Of a stretch of DNA of 12,948 nt, positions 1 through 8,256 are shown in pieces. Made by a program: the position numbers and the translations under genes. The stretch comes from Ruminococcus sp. (GTDB taxonomy: Bacteria > Bacillota > Clostridia > Oscillospirales > Ruminococcaceae). The stretch is taken from NCBI GenBank assembly GCA_019417865.1, contig DYCW01000019.1:1-12948 (forward strand), read 5' to 3'. Each line of letters begins with the position of its first letter. The first letter of the stretch is position 1. The notes beneath the pieces were generated by a model. It ran no database searches. It worked only from the letters and a program-made list of their open reading frames with translations, and had not been told where the DNA came from.

Positions 1-107
1 CAAGCGAACAGCGTAGCGTTTTCGCCGGCATGGTTTGTGATTGGCAGGCAGTGGCAGAATGGATTGCTTGTCGAACGCACGGTATGTTTCTGTTATTGGA
101 TGTGTGA
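1..107 (+). CDS. 3' end of an unidentified upstream gene (partial)
   Basis: Reading frame 3 is open from the left edge of the window to a TGA at 105-107. It gives about 34 residues ending in WIACRTHGMFLLLDV. The codons (cag, gca, gtg, gaa) resemble those of the downstream core genes, whereas frame 2 stops at once. Frame 1 stays open to 151-153, but its product is rich in Trp, Cys and Arg and looks non-coding. The fragment is too short for me to recognise a family, so no function is assigned. The next gene has its own promoter, so the two need not be co-transcribed. Confidence 0.45.
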   Translation, partial: SEQRSVFAGMVCDWQAVAEWIACRTHGMFLLLDV

Positions 108-162
108 ATGTCAACGAAAAGGACGATCCCAGTCTGTTTCTGCAAAAAATTAAAAACAGGAC

Positions 163-191
163 TGGAAAAATGCTTAAAACTATGGTATAAT
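163..191 (+). promoter_or_regulatory. Promoter for nth (extended -10 type)
   Basis: A perfect TATAAT lies at 186-191, preceded by TGG at 183-185, which makes an extended -10 element. The -35 region around 163-168 (TGGAAA) is a poor match to TTGACA, as is usual when TGn is present. It lies 22 bases upstream of the nth start codon and follows the stop of the previous gene. Confidence 0.7.
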
Positions 192-212
192 CAATAAAAA
201 GGAGGATTTTTT

Positions 213-863
213 ATGACAAAACAAGAGACGGCATTGCGTGCCTGTGAGGTGTTGGAGGAGCAATATCCGGAATCCGTTTGTGCTTTGCAATATGAAAAAC
301 CGTATGAACTGTTGATTTCTGTGCGGCTTTCCGCACAGTGTACAGATGCACGGGTGAATATCGTTACAAAAACACTGTTCCAGCAGTATCCTACTTTGGA
401 ATCTTTTGCGAATGCCAATTTGGAGGAGTTGGAGCAGGCAGTAAAACCCTGTGGCTTCTATCACACAAAAGCCAAAAGCATCAAAGAAATGGCGATTCGT
501 TTGCTCACCGTTTATCATGGCAGAATTCCCGATACGATGGAAGAACTGCTGACATTGCCAGGCGTTGGACGCAAAACGGCCAATTTAATTTTGGGCGATG
601 TGTATGGACAGCCAGCTATTGTTACAGATACGCATTTTATTCGGATTATGGGGAGACTGGGTTTGACAGACCATAAAGAGCCGGAGAAAGTGGAACGAGA
701 TCTGCGACCACTGATTCCGCCGGAACGGTCTTCTGATTTTTGTCACCGTGTGGTGCAGTTCGGTCGGGATGTCTGCCGGGCAAGGAAACCACTCTGTAAT
801 GAATGTCCGATGGCAGGTTTCTGTCCATCTTGTCAAATACAGCAAATGAGCGGAAAAGATTGA
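213..863 (+). CDS. nth: Endonuclease III (DNA glycosylase/AP lyase)
   Basis: This is a base-excision repair enzyme that removes oxidised pyrimidines (such as thymine glycol) from DNA and nicks the abasic site by its AP lyase activity. The 216-aa product has the helix-hairpin-helix motif LPGVGRKTAN at about 115-124, with the catalytic lysine at K121. The catalytic aspartate is D139 in the VTDTHF segment. A C-terminal 4Fe-4S loop has Cys 188, 195, 198 and 204 in the spacing C-X6-C-X2-C-X5-C. These positions match E. coli Nth with a shift of one residue, and the length is typical, so the gene is intact. An AGGAGG at 200-205 lies 7 bases before the ATG at 213. The gene has its own promoter, and secA downstream has another, so it is probably monocistronic or only weakly linked to secA. 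Confidence 0.97.
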   Translation: MTKQETALRACEVLEEQYPESVCALQYEKPYELLISVRLSAQCTDARVNIVTKTLFQQYPTLESFANANLEELEQAVKPCGFYHTKAKSIKEMAIRLLTVYHGRIPDTMEELLTLPGVGRKTANLILGDVYGQPAIVTDTHFIRIMGRLGLTDHKEPEKVERDLRPLIPPERSSDFCHRVVQFGRDVCRARKPLCNECPMAGFCPSCQIQQMSGKD

Positions 864-899
864 AATTTGATACCCATAATGTGAAATTTAAAAAAAGAA

Positions 900-928
900 T
901 TGACAAATACGAAGCAGTGTGTTATACT
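900..928 (+). promoter_or_regulatory. Housekeeping sigma promoter for secA
   Basis: A perfect TTGACA at 900-905 is followed, after a 17-base spacer, by TATACT at 923-928. The stretch just upstream (about 884-899) is A/T-rich and could act as an UP element. The expected transcript start near 935 gives a leader of about 30 bases before the secA ATG at 965. This placement also rules out the longer in-frame secA start at 803. Confidence 0.88.
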
Positions 929-964
929 GATACTTGTATATTTACAGGAAAAGGCGGTAATCCG

Positions 965-3676
965 ATGGGAATATTTAGTAAATTTTTTGGCTCTTACAGT
1001 ACAAGAGAGCTTTCACGTATTGAACCAATAAAAGACAAAGTTCTGGCACTGGACGAAGAATATAAGGCATTGACCGATGCAGAACTGAAAGGAAAAACAC
1101 AGGAATTTCGGGATCGGCTTGAAACTGGCGAGACATTGGATTCCATGATTCCGGAAGCACTGGCAACGGTTCGGGAGGCAGCAGACCGTGTACTGGGGAA
1201 GAAGCCGTTCCCGGTACAGTTGATTGGTGCCATTGTTCTGCACCAGGGAAGAATTGCGGAAATGAAGACTGGTGAAGGGAAAACGCTGGTTGCCTGTGTG
1301 GCTTCCTATTTGAATGCACTGCCGGGCAAGGGTGTGCATGTTGTAACCGTAAATGACTATCTGGCAAAAACACAGTCTGACGAAATGGGGAAAGTACTGC
1401 GGTTTTTAGGTCTGACAGTCGGTTGTATTCTGCATGGTCTGACCAACGATGAACGGCGTGCAGCTTATGCATGTGATGTTACATATGGTACAAATAACGA
1501 ATTGGGTTTTGATTATTTACGTGATAACATGGTCATCTATAAGAAGGACAAGGTACAGCGGGAGCATAACTTTGCCATCGTCGATGAGGTAGACTCCATT
1601 CTGATTGATGAGGCAAGAACGCCGTTGATCATTTCCGGTCGTGGTGACAAATCTACTTCCCTGTATGGTGTTGTAGATAAGTTTGCAAAAATTTTAACAC
1701 CGACTATGGTGGTTGAAATGGACAGCAAGCAGGATCAGGAAGATGCCAATGAAAATGCCGATTATATCATTGATGAAAAGGCAAAAACAGCAACCATTAC
1801 CCGCCGTGGTATCAAGAAGGCAGAAGATTATTTTGCGATTGATAACCTGATGGCGCCGGAAAATATGACATTGCTGCATCATATCAATCAGGCATTGAAG
1901 GCAAATGGTGTCATGCGGAAGGATATTGACTATATTGTAGAAAATGAAGAGGTTGTCATCATTGATGAATTTACCGGCCGTAAGATGCTGGGGAGACGAT
2001 TTAACGATGGTCTGCACCAGGCGATTGAAGCAAAAGAAGGCGTAAAGGTCATGCGGGAGTCCAAGACTTTGGCAACCATTACCTTTCAGAATTATTTCCG
2101 TTTGTATAATAAGCTCTCTGGTATGACAGGTACAGCGATGACGGAGGAAGATGAATTCCGTGAAATCTATAAGCTGGATGTCATTGCTGTGCCAACCAAT
2201 AAACCAGTACAGAGAGTGGATCATAATGATTTGGTTTACCGGACAGAAGCAGCCAAGTATAGAGCCATTATTGAACAGATCATTGCGTGTCATGAAAAAG
2301 GACAGCCAGTACTGGTTGGTACAATTTCCATTGAAAAGTCGGAGCTGCTCTCTGCAATGCTGAAGAAGAAGGGCATTCCGCATGAAGTTCTGAATGCAAA
2401 ATACCATGCAAAGGAAGCGGAAATTGTCGCACAGGCTGGTAAGTTGGGGGCTGTGACCATCGCTACCAATATGGCGGGACGTGGTACGGATATTATGCTT
2501 GGCGGTAATGCAGAATTTCTGGCTCGTGCAGAAATGCGGAAAAAGGAATATCCAGAGGATATTATCAATGAAGCAATTGGGTATGCCGATACAGATAATG
2601 AAGAAGTATTGGCAGCCAGAGAAGAATACCAGGCACTTTACCGGAAGTTTGGTGCAGAGGTAAAGGAAAAGGCCGTTGCTGTGAAGGAAGCAGGCGGTCT
2701 GTACATTCTGGGTACGGAACGGCATGAATCCAGAAGAATTGACAATCAGTTGCGAGGTCGTTCCGGTCGTCAGGGTGACGAAGGCGAAAGCCGATTCTTC
2801 CTGTCCGTAGAGGATGACTTGATGCGGGTATTTGCTGGCGACCGTTTGGAAAACCTGATGCGGACATTAAATGTTGATGAAAATACACCGATTGAAAGCA
2901 AATCTCTGTCGAAGATTATTGAATCCTCTCAGAAGAAGGTAGAAGGCAGAAACTTCAGTATTCGTAAGAATGTTCTGAACTACGACGATGTTATGAATAC
3001 GCAGCGTGAGATCATTTATAAGGAACGGCAGCAAGTACTGGACGGCGAAGATCTCCACGACAGCATTCTCAAGATGATCGAAGAGTTGATCAGTGATACC
3101 GTGAAGCAGTACATCAGCGAAGAAGTCATTGATCGGGAACAGTGGAATCTGGTGGGTCTGCGTGACCACTTCCTTGGTTGGATTACAGATGAGAATGACT
3201 TGCAGTATGAGGGCGAAGAGCTGGAGAAGTTGACTGTGGAACAGCTGGTGGAAACCCTGACCGAAAAGGCAAAGACACTCTATGCGGCACGAGAAGAGCA
3301 GTACGGTTCTGATGTCATTCGGGAACTGGAGCGTGTTGTTATGCTGAAGGTAGTGGATACCAAGTGGATGGCACACATCGATGATATGAGCGAACTGAAG
3401 AAGGGAATCGGACTTCGTGCATATGGACAGCAAAATCCGGTTGTCGAATACCGGTATGAAGGCTTTGAAATGTTCGATGCCATGGTGGCTTCCATTAAGG
3501 AGGATACGATTCGGATGCTGCTGACAATGCAGTTGCAGCAGAATAAGGCACCGGAACGGGAACAGGTTTCCAAGCCGGATGCACCGAATGCAGGTTCCGG
3601 CGATGGCAGTTTTGGCAATCAGAGAAGGAATCCGGAACGGGCTGCCAAGAAGAAAAAACAGCAGGACAAGGCATAA
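965..3676 (+). CDS. secA: Preprotein translocase ATPase SecA
   Basis: SecA is the cytoplasmic motor that pushes unfolded secretory proteins through the SecYEG channel using ATP. From the ATG at 965 the product is 903 aa and begins MGIFSKFFGS, a typical SecA N-terminus. The Walker A motif KTGEGKT is at about 101-107 and the Walker B region IVDEVDS at about 205-211. Helicase-like motifs MAGRGTDIMLGG (503-514) and LRGRSGRQGD (596-605) are intact. The frame is open upstream to 803, inside nth, but that extension would precede the promoter at 900-928. AGGCGG at 952-957, 7 bases before the ATG, supports 965. The C-terminus is a basic, low-complexity tail ending in AKKKKQQDKA. It lacks the zinc-binding CXCX8CH/C motif found at the end of many SecA proteins, which binds SecB and phospholipids in the species studied. 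It is otherwise a full-length, core-like gene. Confidence 0.97.
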   Translation: MGIFSKFFGSYSTRELSRIEPIKDKVLALDEEYKALTDAELKGKTQEFRDRLETGETLDSMIPEALATVREAADRVLGKKPFPVQLIGAIVLHQGRIAEMKTGEGKTLVACVASYLNALPGKGVHVVTVNDYLAKTQSDEMGKVLRFLGLTVGCILHGLTNDERRAAYACDVTYGTNNELGFDYLRDNMVIYKKDKVQREHNFAIVDEVDSILIDEARTPLIISGRGDKSTSLYGVVDKFAKILTPTMVVEMDSKQDQEDANENADYIIDEKAKTATITRRGIKKAEDYFAIDNLMAPENMTLLHHINQALKANGVMRKDIDYIVENEEVVIIDEFTGRKMLGRRFNDGLHQAIEAKEGVKVMRESKTLATITFQNYFRLYNKLSGMTGTAMTEEDEFREIYKLDVIAVPTNKPVQRVDHNDLVYRTEAAKYRAIIEQIIACHEKGQPVLVGTISIEKSELLSAMLKKKGIPHEVLNAKYHAKEAEIVAQAGKLGAVTIATNMAGRGTDIMLGGNAEFLARAEMRKKEYPEDIINEAIGYADTDNEEVLAAREEYQALYRKFGAEVKEKAVAVKEAGGLYILGTERHESRRIDNQLRGRSGRQGDEGESRFFLSVEDDLMRVFAGDRLENLMRTLNVDENTPIESKSLSKIIESSQKKVEGRNFSIRKNVLNYDDVMNTQREIIYKERQQVLDGEDLHDSILKMIEELISDTVKQYISEEVIDREQWNLVGLRDHFLGWITDENDLQYEGEELEKLTVEQLVETLTEKAKTLYAAREEQYGSDVIRELERVVMLKVVDTKWMAHIDDMSELKKGIGLRAYGQQNPVVEYRYEGFEMFDAMVASIKEDTIRMLLTMQLQQNKAPEREQVSKPDAPNAGSGDGSFGNQRRNPERAAKKKKQQDKA

Positions 3677-3769
3677 AAATTGTATCTATATCAGTCTGCT
3701 TGCCCTTTAGACGATGAATAACAACTGATGTTCGTGCAAAAGAAAAACGGGGATAGGGAGAATACGACA

Positions 3770-4192
3770 ATGATGCGTGATGCGGAGAAAACCATAGGAA
3801 ATTTGATTGATAAACAGAATGTTTCTTTTATCGCTTCTGTTTCTGAGGAAGGGTTTCCAAACATGAAAGCCATGCTGCCGCCTCGTAAGCGAGAAGGCAT
3901 AAAAGTATTTTACTTTACCACAAATACATCTTCTATGCGGGTAGCACAATATAGAAAAAACTCGAATGCCAGTATTTATTTTTATGATAAACGTTTCTTC
4001 AGGGGTGTTATGCTGATTGGAAAAATGGAAGTACTGGAGGATGCCGACAGTAAGCAGATGATTTGGAGAGAGGGGGATACCATGTATTATCCTCAAGGTG
4101 TAACAGATCCTGATTATTGTGTTTTAAAATTTACAGCACATAGTGGGCGTTATTATGCCAATTTCAAATCGGAGTGTTTTGGAATAAAATGA
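3770..4192 (+). CDS. Pyridoxamine 5'-phosphate oxidase-family FMN-binding split-barrel protein
   Basis: The product is about 140 aa. Its N-terminal half has the pattern of small flavin-binding split-barrel proteins (PPOX class, general stress protein 26 type): a helix, a strand around SFIASVSEEGFP, then MKAMLPPRKREGIKVFYFTT and later SASIYFYD-like strands. Such proteins bind FMN or a related cofactor as dimers. The substrate cannot be told from sequence, and this is not the PdxH enzyme itself by length. The frame is open to an ATG at 3728, but the purine-rich AGGGAG at 3755-3760 sits 9 bases before the ATG at 3770, which I prefer. The gap from secA is 93 bases without a clear promoter or terminator, so it may be read from secA transcripts. 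The family call is by pattern recognition. Confidence 0.75.
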   Translation: MMRDAEKTIGNLIDKQNVSFIASVSEEGFPNMKAMLPPRKREGIKVFYFTTNTSSMRVAQYRKNSNASIYFYDKRFFRGVMLIGKMEVLEDADSKQMIWREGDTMYYPQGVTDPDYCVLKFTAHSGRYYANFKSECFGIK

Positions 4193-4217
4193 AATAGATA
4201 GGAATGAAACAATCAAC

Positions 4218-4580
4218 ATGAGCTGTTTGGGCAATCTCATTTGGTTTCTCGTGGGCGGTTTCTGGCAGGGGCTTTCTTGGCTGCTTGCCGGCATATTGTG
4301 GTGCATTACCATCATTGGGATTCCCATCGGTTTGCAATGCTTTAAATTCGCCTCACTTGCTTTTTTTCCCTTTGGGAAAGAAGTCCGCTACGGTGGCGGT
4401 GCGGTTTCTACGATTGCCAATCTCATTTGGCTGCTTGTCAGCGGCATTCCGCTGGCGATTGTTGCAGTTTTGGATGGTTTAGTATTGTGTATTACCATTG
4501 TTGGTATTCCATTTGGCTTGCAGTGCTTTAAAATGGCAAAGCTTGCACTGATGCCGTTTGGTGCAGAAATCGTATCTTGA
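4218..4580 (+). CDS. YccF-domain inner membrane protein
   Basis: A 120-aa, very hydrophobic protein made of two tandem copies of the YccF (DUF307) motif. Copy 1 spans about residues 5-55 and copy 2 about 68-116. Both contain NLIW near their start, then CITI(I/V)GIP(I/F)GLQCFK and end in PFG. The repeat is also visible in DNA: CAATCTCATTTGG occurs at 4232-4244 and again at 4418-4430. The family is an integral membrane family of unknown function; two copies per chain is its normal architecture. The start has only a weak ribosome site (AGGA at 4200-4203, 14 bases away). A five-codon ORF (4204-4221) overlaps the start codon as ATGA, so reinitiation could help translation. A strong terminator follows 55 bases after the stop. 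Confidence 0.85.
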   Translation: MSCLGNLIWFLVGGFWQGLSWLLAGILWCITIIGIPIGLQCFKFASLAFFPFGKEVRYGGGAVSTIANLIWLLVSGIPLAIVAVLDGLVLCITIVGIPFGLQCFKMAKLALMPFGAEIVS

Positions 4581-4635
4581 TGCAGAAACTGCAAAACAAC
4601 TGGGTGCAGGAAAAGTCATTGTATCATTAACAAAG

Positions 4636-4669
4636 AAAGGGGCGTGACAGCAATGGCACGCCCCTTTTT
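4636..4669 (+). terminator. Rho-independent terminator after the YccF gene
   Basis: An 11-bp stem is formed by AAAGGGGCGTG (4636-4646) and CACGCCCCTTT (4657-4667) around a 10-base loop. The T run extends to 4669. It closes the transcription unit ending with the YccF gene. It lies only 34 bases upstream of the methyltransferase ATG at 4704, so it may also act as an attenuator for that operon. Confidence 0.85.
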
Positions 4670-4703
4670 CAGAGACAAAAAATCAATAGAAATGAGGAAT
4701 ACA

Positions 4704-5462
4704 ATGGAAACAGGTTATGAGGCATTTTCTTTTTATTATGACCAGCTGACAGAAAATGTACACTATCCCCAGCGGGCAGCCTATTTTAACCGGCTGATTC
4801 GACAGTACCAGCAGGCAGACGGTATGGTATTGCTAGATCTTGCATGCGGTACGGGCAGTTTATCGGAAGAAATGGCGAAATTGGGGTATGATGTACTTGG
4901 CGTGGATTATTCCTATGGAATGCTGAATCAAGCTGTACAGAAAAAATTGGAGCATAACTTGCCAATTCAGTATATTTGTCAGGATATGCGACAGCTGGAA
5001 CTTTACGGAACGGTAGATGCCACCATTTGTGCACTGGATAGTTTGAATCATCTGGATTCCTTTGCGGATGTAAAAACAGTGTTCCGGCAGGTTGCCGCTG
5101 TGACAGAATCAGGGGGATTGTTTATATTTGACATGAATACACCCTATAAGCATCGGGAAGTGTTGGGTGAACAAATTTATTTGTATGATACAGATGATGT
5201 ATATTGTGTTTGGGAAAACCACTATGAAGAACTGGACAATCAAGTGACCATTCAGCTGCATTTCTTTGCAAGGCAGGCGGATGACACCTATCTTCGTTCA
5301 GATGAAACCATGACAGAGCGTGCGTATCCTTCGGAACAGGTAACAGCGGCTTTGCAGGAAGCTGGATTTCAGGTTCTGGCGTGTTATCATGCGGATACAG
5401 AAGAGCCGTTGCAGGCAGACAGTCAGAGAATGGTATTTGTGGCACGAAAAGAAAAGGAGTAA
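4704..5462 (+). CDS. Class I SAM-dependent methyltransferase
   Basis: The 252-aa product has the Rossmann-fold methyltransferase signature. Motif I LDLACGTGS is at about 44-52 and binds the methionine part of SAM. The acidic residue D68 in LGVDYSYGML is placed to bind the ribose. A later acidic strand end, CQDMRQL, is at 92-98. It resembles small-molecule or YqeM-type methyltransferases, but the substrate cannot be named. The frame is open to 4644, inside the terminator. The ATG at 4704 is preferred because GAGGA at 4694-4698 lies 5 bases before it and because METGYEAFSFYYD matches a normal N-terminus for this family. It is first in a unit with hslO and recQ; hslO starts 6 bases after its stop. 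Confidence 0.88.
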   Translation: METGYEAFSFYYDQLTENVHYPQRAAYFNRLIRQYQQADGMVLLDLACGTGSLSEEMAKLGYDVLGVDYSYGMLNQAVQKKLEHNLPIQYICQDMRQLELYGTVDATICALDSLNHLDSFADVKTVFRQVAAVTESGGLFIFDMNTPYKHREVLGEQIYLYDTDDVYCVWENHYEELDNQVTIQLHFFARQADDTYLRSDETMTERAYPSEQVTAALQEAGFQVLACYHADTEEPLQADSQRMVFVARKEKE

Positions 5463-5468
5463 AAGAGA

Positions 5469-6344
5469 ATGGCAATTTTAAAACGGGCAATTTCTAAAAA
5501 TGCAGCAGTAGTGTCCTGTGCACTGGATGCAACAGATATGGTGGCAGAAATCGAACGGATTCATCAAACTTCTGCGGTGGTAACAGCGGGATTGGGACGG
5601 CTTGCCATTGCTGCCAGTATGATGGGATATGGTTTAAAGGGGATGAAAGATTCTGTTACCCTGCGGATAGACGGCGGTGGCCCTGCTGGTCAACTAGTTG
5701 CCGTGGCAGACAGCCATGGTAATGTCAAGTGTGATGTGGAGCATCCGATTGTAGAATTGCCGCTAAATGCCTATGGAAAACTGGATGTCGGCGGTGCGGT
5801 TGGAAAAAACGGTATGCTGTCTGTTGTGAAAGATTTGGGTTTGAAGGAACCGTATGTCGGCATGTGTCCCTTGGTGTCTGGTGAAATTGCAGAGGATATT
5901 GCAAGCTATTATGCCACCAGTGAACAGACACCAACCGTCTGTGGATTGGGTGTGTTGGTCAATCCAGACTTGCATGTAAAAGCAGCCGGCGGTTATTTGA
6001 TTCAGGTACTGCCGTTCGCAGAAGATGCTTGCATTGACCAGTTGGAAAAAAATATTCAGGATTTGCCGCACGTAACAAAGATGCTGACGGATGGCATGAC
6101 ACCAGAACAAATTGCTCTGCGTCTGTTGGATGGGTTAGAGCCGAACCTATTAGACGAGGCAACGGTATCCTATCACTGTGATTGTAGCCAGGAGCGAACA
6201 GAAAAGGTATTGATTAGTCTTGGCAGGGAAGAGCTGGAGAGGATGGCAGCAGATGGGGAAGATATTACAGTGACCTGCCACTTCTGTCATAAACAATATT
6301 CGTTTACACCAGATGCTTTGCAGGAACTGGCAGAGAAAAAATAA
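5469..6344 (+). CDS. hslO: Redox-regulated molecular chaperone Hsp33
   Basis: Hsp33 is a cytoplasmic holdase. Oxidation and mild heat release its zinc and form disulfides, switching it on to bind unfolding proteins. The 291-aa product is the usual length. Its C-terminal redox switch is intact: C237-X-C239 and C270-X2-C273, the family CXC/CXXC zinc pattern. The N-terminal core contains GLGRLAIAASMMGY and IDGGGPAGQLVAVAD, typical of the family. AAGGAG at 5454-5459 overlaps the end of the upstream methyltransferase gene, so translation is probably coupled. RecQ starts 7 bases after the stop, placing an oxidative-stress chaperone beside a DNA repair helicase. Confidence 0.96.
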   Translation: MAILKRAISKNAAVVSCALDATDMVAEIERIHQTSAVVTAGLGRLAIAASMMGYGLKGMKDSVTLRIDGGGPAGQLVAVADSHGNVKCDVEHPIVELPLNAYGKLDVGGAVGKNGMLSVVKDLGLKEPYVGMCPLVSGEIAEDIASYYATSEQTPTVCGLGVLVNPDLHVKAAGGYLIQVLPFAEDACIDQLEKNIQDLPHVTKMLTDGMTPEQIALRLLDGLEPNLLDEATVSYHCDCSQERTEKVLISLGREELERMAADGEDITVTCHFCHKQYSFTPDALQELAEKK

Positions 6345-6351
6345 TAATAGT

Positions 6352-8199
6352 ATGGAAAAACAAGAAGCATTACAGCGATATTTTGGACACGCTTCCTTTC
6401 GAGCCGGACAGGAAGAAGTGATTGATGCCATTTTGCAGGGACGGGATGTACTGGGAATTATGCCAACTGGTGCTGGAAAATCAGTCTGTTATCAGCTTTC
6501 TGCCATGTTGCTTTCCGGGTTGACCATTGTCATCTCTCCCTTGATTTCTCTGATGAAAGATCAAGTGGATAGTTTATTGCAAGTGGGGATTCCGGCTGCT
6601 TATATCAACAGCAGCATGACATTGGAAGACTACCAAATGGTTATGTTTCAGGCTCGGCAAGGGAGATACCGCATTTTATATGTTGCACCGGAACGTCTGC
6701 AAACAGAGAGCTTCCTGGCATTTGCTGCACGGGCATCTATTCAAATGGTAACAGTGGACGAAGCCCATTGTGTTTCGCAGTGGGGACAGGATTTCCGTCA
6801 GAGTTATCTGGGGATTGCGGAGTTTTTACAAATGCTGCCGAACCGCCCGATTGTGAGTGCCTTTACGGCAACTGCAACGAAACAGGTGAGTTCTGATATT
6901 TGCCGCCTGTTGCAACTGCAAAATCCATTTCAGATTACCACGGGCTTTGACCGGAAGAATCTGTATTTTGCCGTGCAAAATCCGAGAAATAAGGAAAATG
7001 CTCTACTGGAAATTTTACAGGAACGGCGGGGGAAGAGCGGCATTGTCTATTGTCTGGCGAGAAAGACAGTAGAGGAATTGTGTGAGATGCTCTGTGAAAA
7101 GGGGTTCCCCGCAACTCGTTATCATGCTGGTTTGCCGCAGGCGGAGCGTGCTGCGAATCAGGAGGATTTTCTATTTGACCGTAAGTCCATTATGGTTGCG
7201 ACCAATGCCTTTGGCATGGGGATTGATAAGTCCAATGTTTCCTTTGTGGTGCATTATAACATGCCGAAGGATTTGGAGAGTTATTATCAGGAAGCGGGTC
7301 GTGCTGGACGGGATGGAGAACCGGCAGACTGTATTCTGCTCTACAGCGGTCGGGATGTGCGTACGAATACCTTTTTGATTGAGCAGGCACGGGAAGTATC
7401 TGATTTACAGGATTTTCAGCAGCGGGAACAGTGGATTGCACGCAGTAAGGAGCGTTTGAAGTCCATGACGATTTATGCAACGATGACAGATTGTCTGCGG
7501 TCGTATATGCTGCGGTATTTCGGAGAGCGTTCTCCACAATGCTGCGGACATTGTTCCAATTGTCAGGGAACATTTGAAACAAAGGATATTACGTTAGAGG
7601 CAAAGAAAATTATCTCTTGTGTTTACCGTGGCTTGCAGCATCATTATCATTTAAGCCGAACGATGACAGCAGACATTTTGATTGGCAGTGAGAGGCAAAT
7701 TATTTTAGAAATGCGGCTGAATCAGCTTTCTACTTATGGCATTATGCGGGATTGTACGGCTCGGCAGGTGGTACAAATGATTGATGCCCTATTGGATATG
7801 CATATTCTAGTATTGCAGCCCTATAAAGATTATCAGATGTTACAGATCACACAAGCGGCTGCCGAAGTAATTCGTGGGAAACAGAAGGTAGAGTGGAAAA
7901 AGCGAAAAGAGGAAAAGCGTGTCTGGGTACAGGAATCGGTATCCCCCTCTGCTGGAGTCGAAGAAGCCTTGTTTCAGCGATTGTCAGATTTGCGTACAAA
8001 GCTGGCAGAGGAGGAAAATGTGCCGGCGTATATTGTCTTTTCCAATGCTTCCTTACGGGATATGTGCCGCAAAAAGCCAAAGAATATGGAAGCGTTTCGG
8101 CGGATTGCTGGCGTGGGCGTTATTAAGTCGCAGAAATACGGCATGACGTTTATGAAAGAGATTGCCGCCTATTGTGCAGAGCAGACAAGCCGAACATGA
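6352..8199 (+). CDS. recQ: ATP-dependent DNA helicase RecQ
   Basis: RecQ is a 3'-5' superfamily 2 helicase acting in recombination and repair of stalled or damaged DNA. The 615-aa product has Walker A MPTGAGKS (37-44), DEAH (136-139), the adjacent aromatic-rich loop with W144, and motif VI QEAGRAGRDG (313-322). The zinc-binding RQC cysteines are C381, C398, C401 and C404, the same spacing as in E. coli RecQ. The C-terminal region (about 535-608) fits an HRDC domain, with FSNASLRDM and IAGVGVIKSQKYG. The frame is open to 6313, overlapping hslO, but neither start has a good ribosome site. I choose 6352 because homologues begin close to ALQRYFGH. A 7-base gap from hslO suggests coupled translation. 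All domains are present, so it should be functional. Confidence 0.96.
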   Translation: MEKQEALQRYFGHASFRAGQEEVIDAILQGRDVLGIMPTGAGKSVCYQLSAMLLSGLTIVISPLISLMKDQVDSLLQVGIPAAYINSSMTLEDYQMVMFQARQGRYRILYVAPERLQTESFLAFAARASIQMVTVDEAHCVSQWGQDFRQSYLGIAEFLQMLPNRPIVSAFTATATKQVSSDICRLLQLQNPFQITTGFDRKNLYFAVQNPRNKENALLEILQERRGKSGIVYCLARKTVEELCEMLCEKGFPATRYHAGLPQAERAANQEDFLFDRKSIMVATNAFGMGIDKSNVSFVVHYNMPKDLESYYQEAGRAGRDGEPADCILLYSGRDVRTNTFLIEQAREVSDLQDFQQREQWIARSKERLKSMTIYATMTDCLRSYMLRYFGERSPQCCGHCSNCQGTFETKDITLEAKKIISCVYRGLQHHYHLSRTMTADILIGSERQIILEMRLNQLSTYGIMRDCTARQVVQMIDALLDMHILVLQPYKDYQMLQITQAAAEVIRGKQKVEWKKRKEEKRVWVQESVSPSAGVEEALFQRLSDLRTKLAEEENVPAYIVFSNASLRDMCRKKPKNMEAFRRIAGVGVIKSQKYGMTFMKEIAAYCAEQTSRT

Positions 8200-8256
8200 T
8201 ATGAATCTGAAATCCATTTTCTGTTAGAATGTAAGAGATTAGGAGAAGAGTGATTT

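Noticed and set aside
1..153. Frame 1 open to 151-153 at the left edge
   Set aside because: Its residue composition (many Trp, Cys, Arg) is unlike a real protein, and it would run past the frame-3 stop toward the nth promoter; frame 3 has better codons.
803..964. N-terminal extension of secA by 54 codons
   Set aside because: It overlaps nth and lies upstream of or inside the TTGACA-17-TATACT promoter at 900-928. The SecA N-terminus fits the ATG at 965.
1694..2725. Minus-strand open frame of 343 codons inside secA
   Set aside because: It is antisense to a fully conserved secA. Its translation is rich in Cys, Phe, Ile and His with no domain, and it is explained by secA codon bias.
4644..4703. 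Upstream start for the methyltransferase
   Set aside because: The extra codons are made from the terminator hairpin; GAGGA before the ATG at 4704 gives a better start.
6313..6351. Upstream start for recQ overlapping hslO
   Set aside because: It has no ribosome site, and the extra residues do not resemble RecQ.
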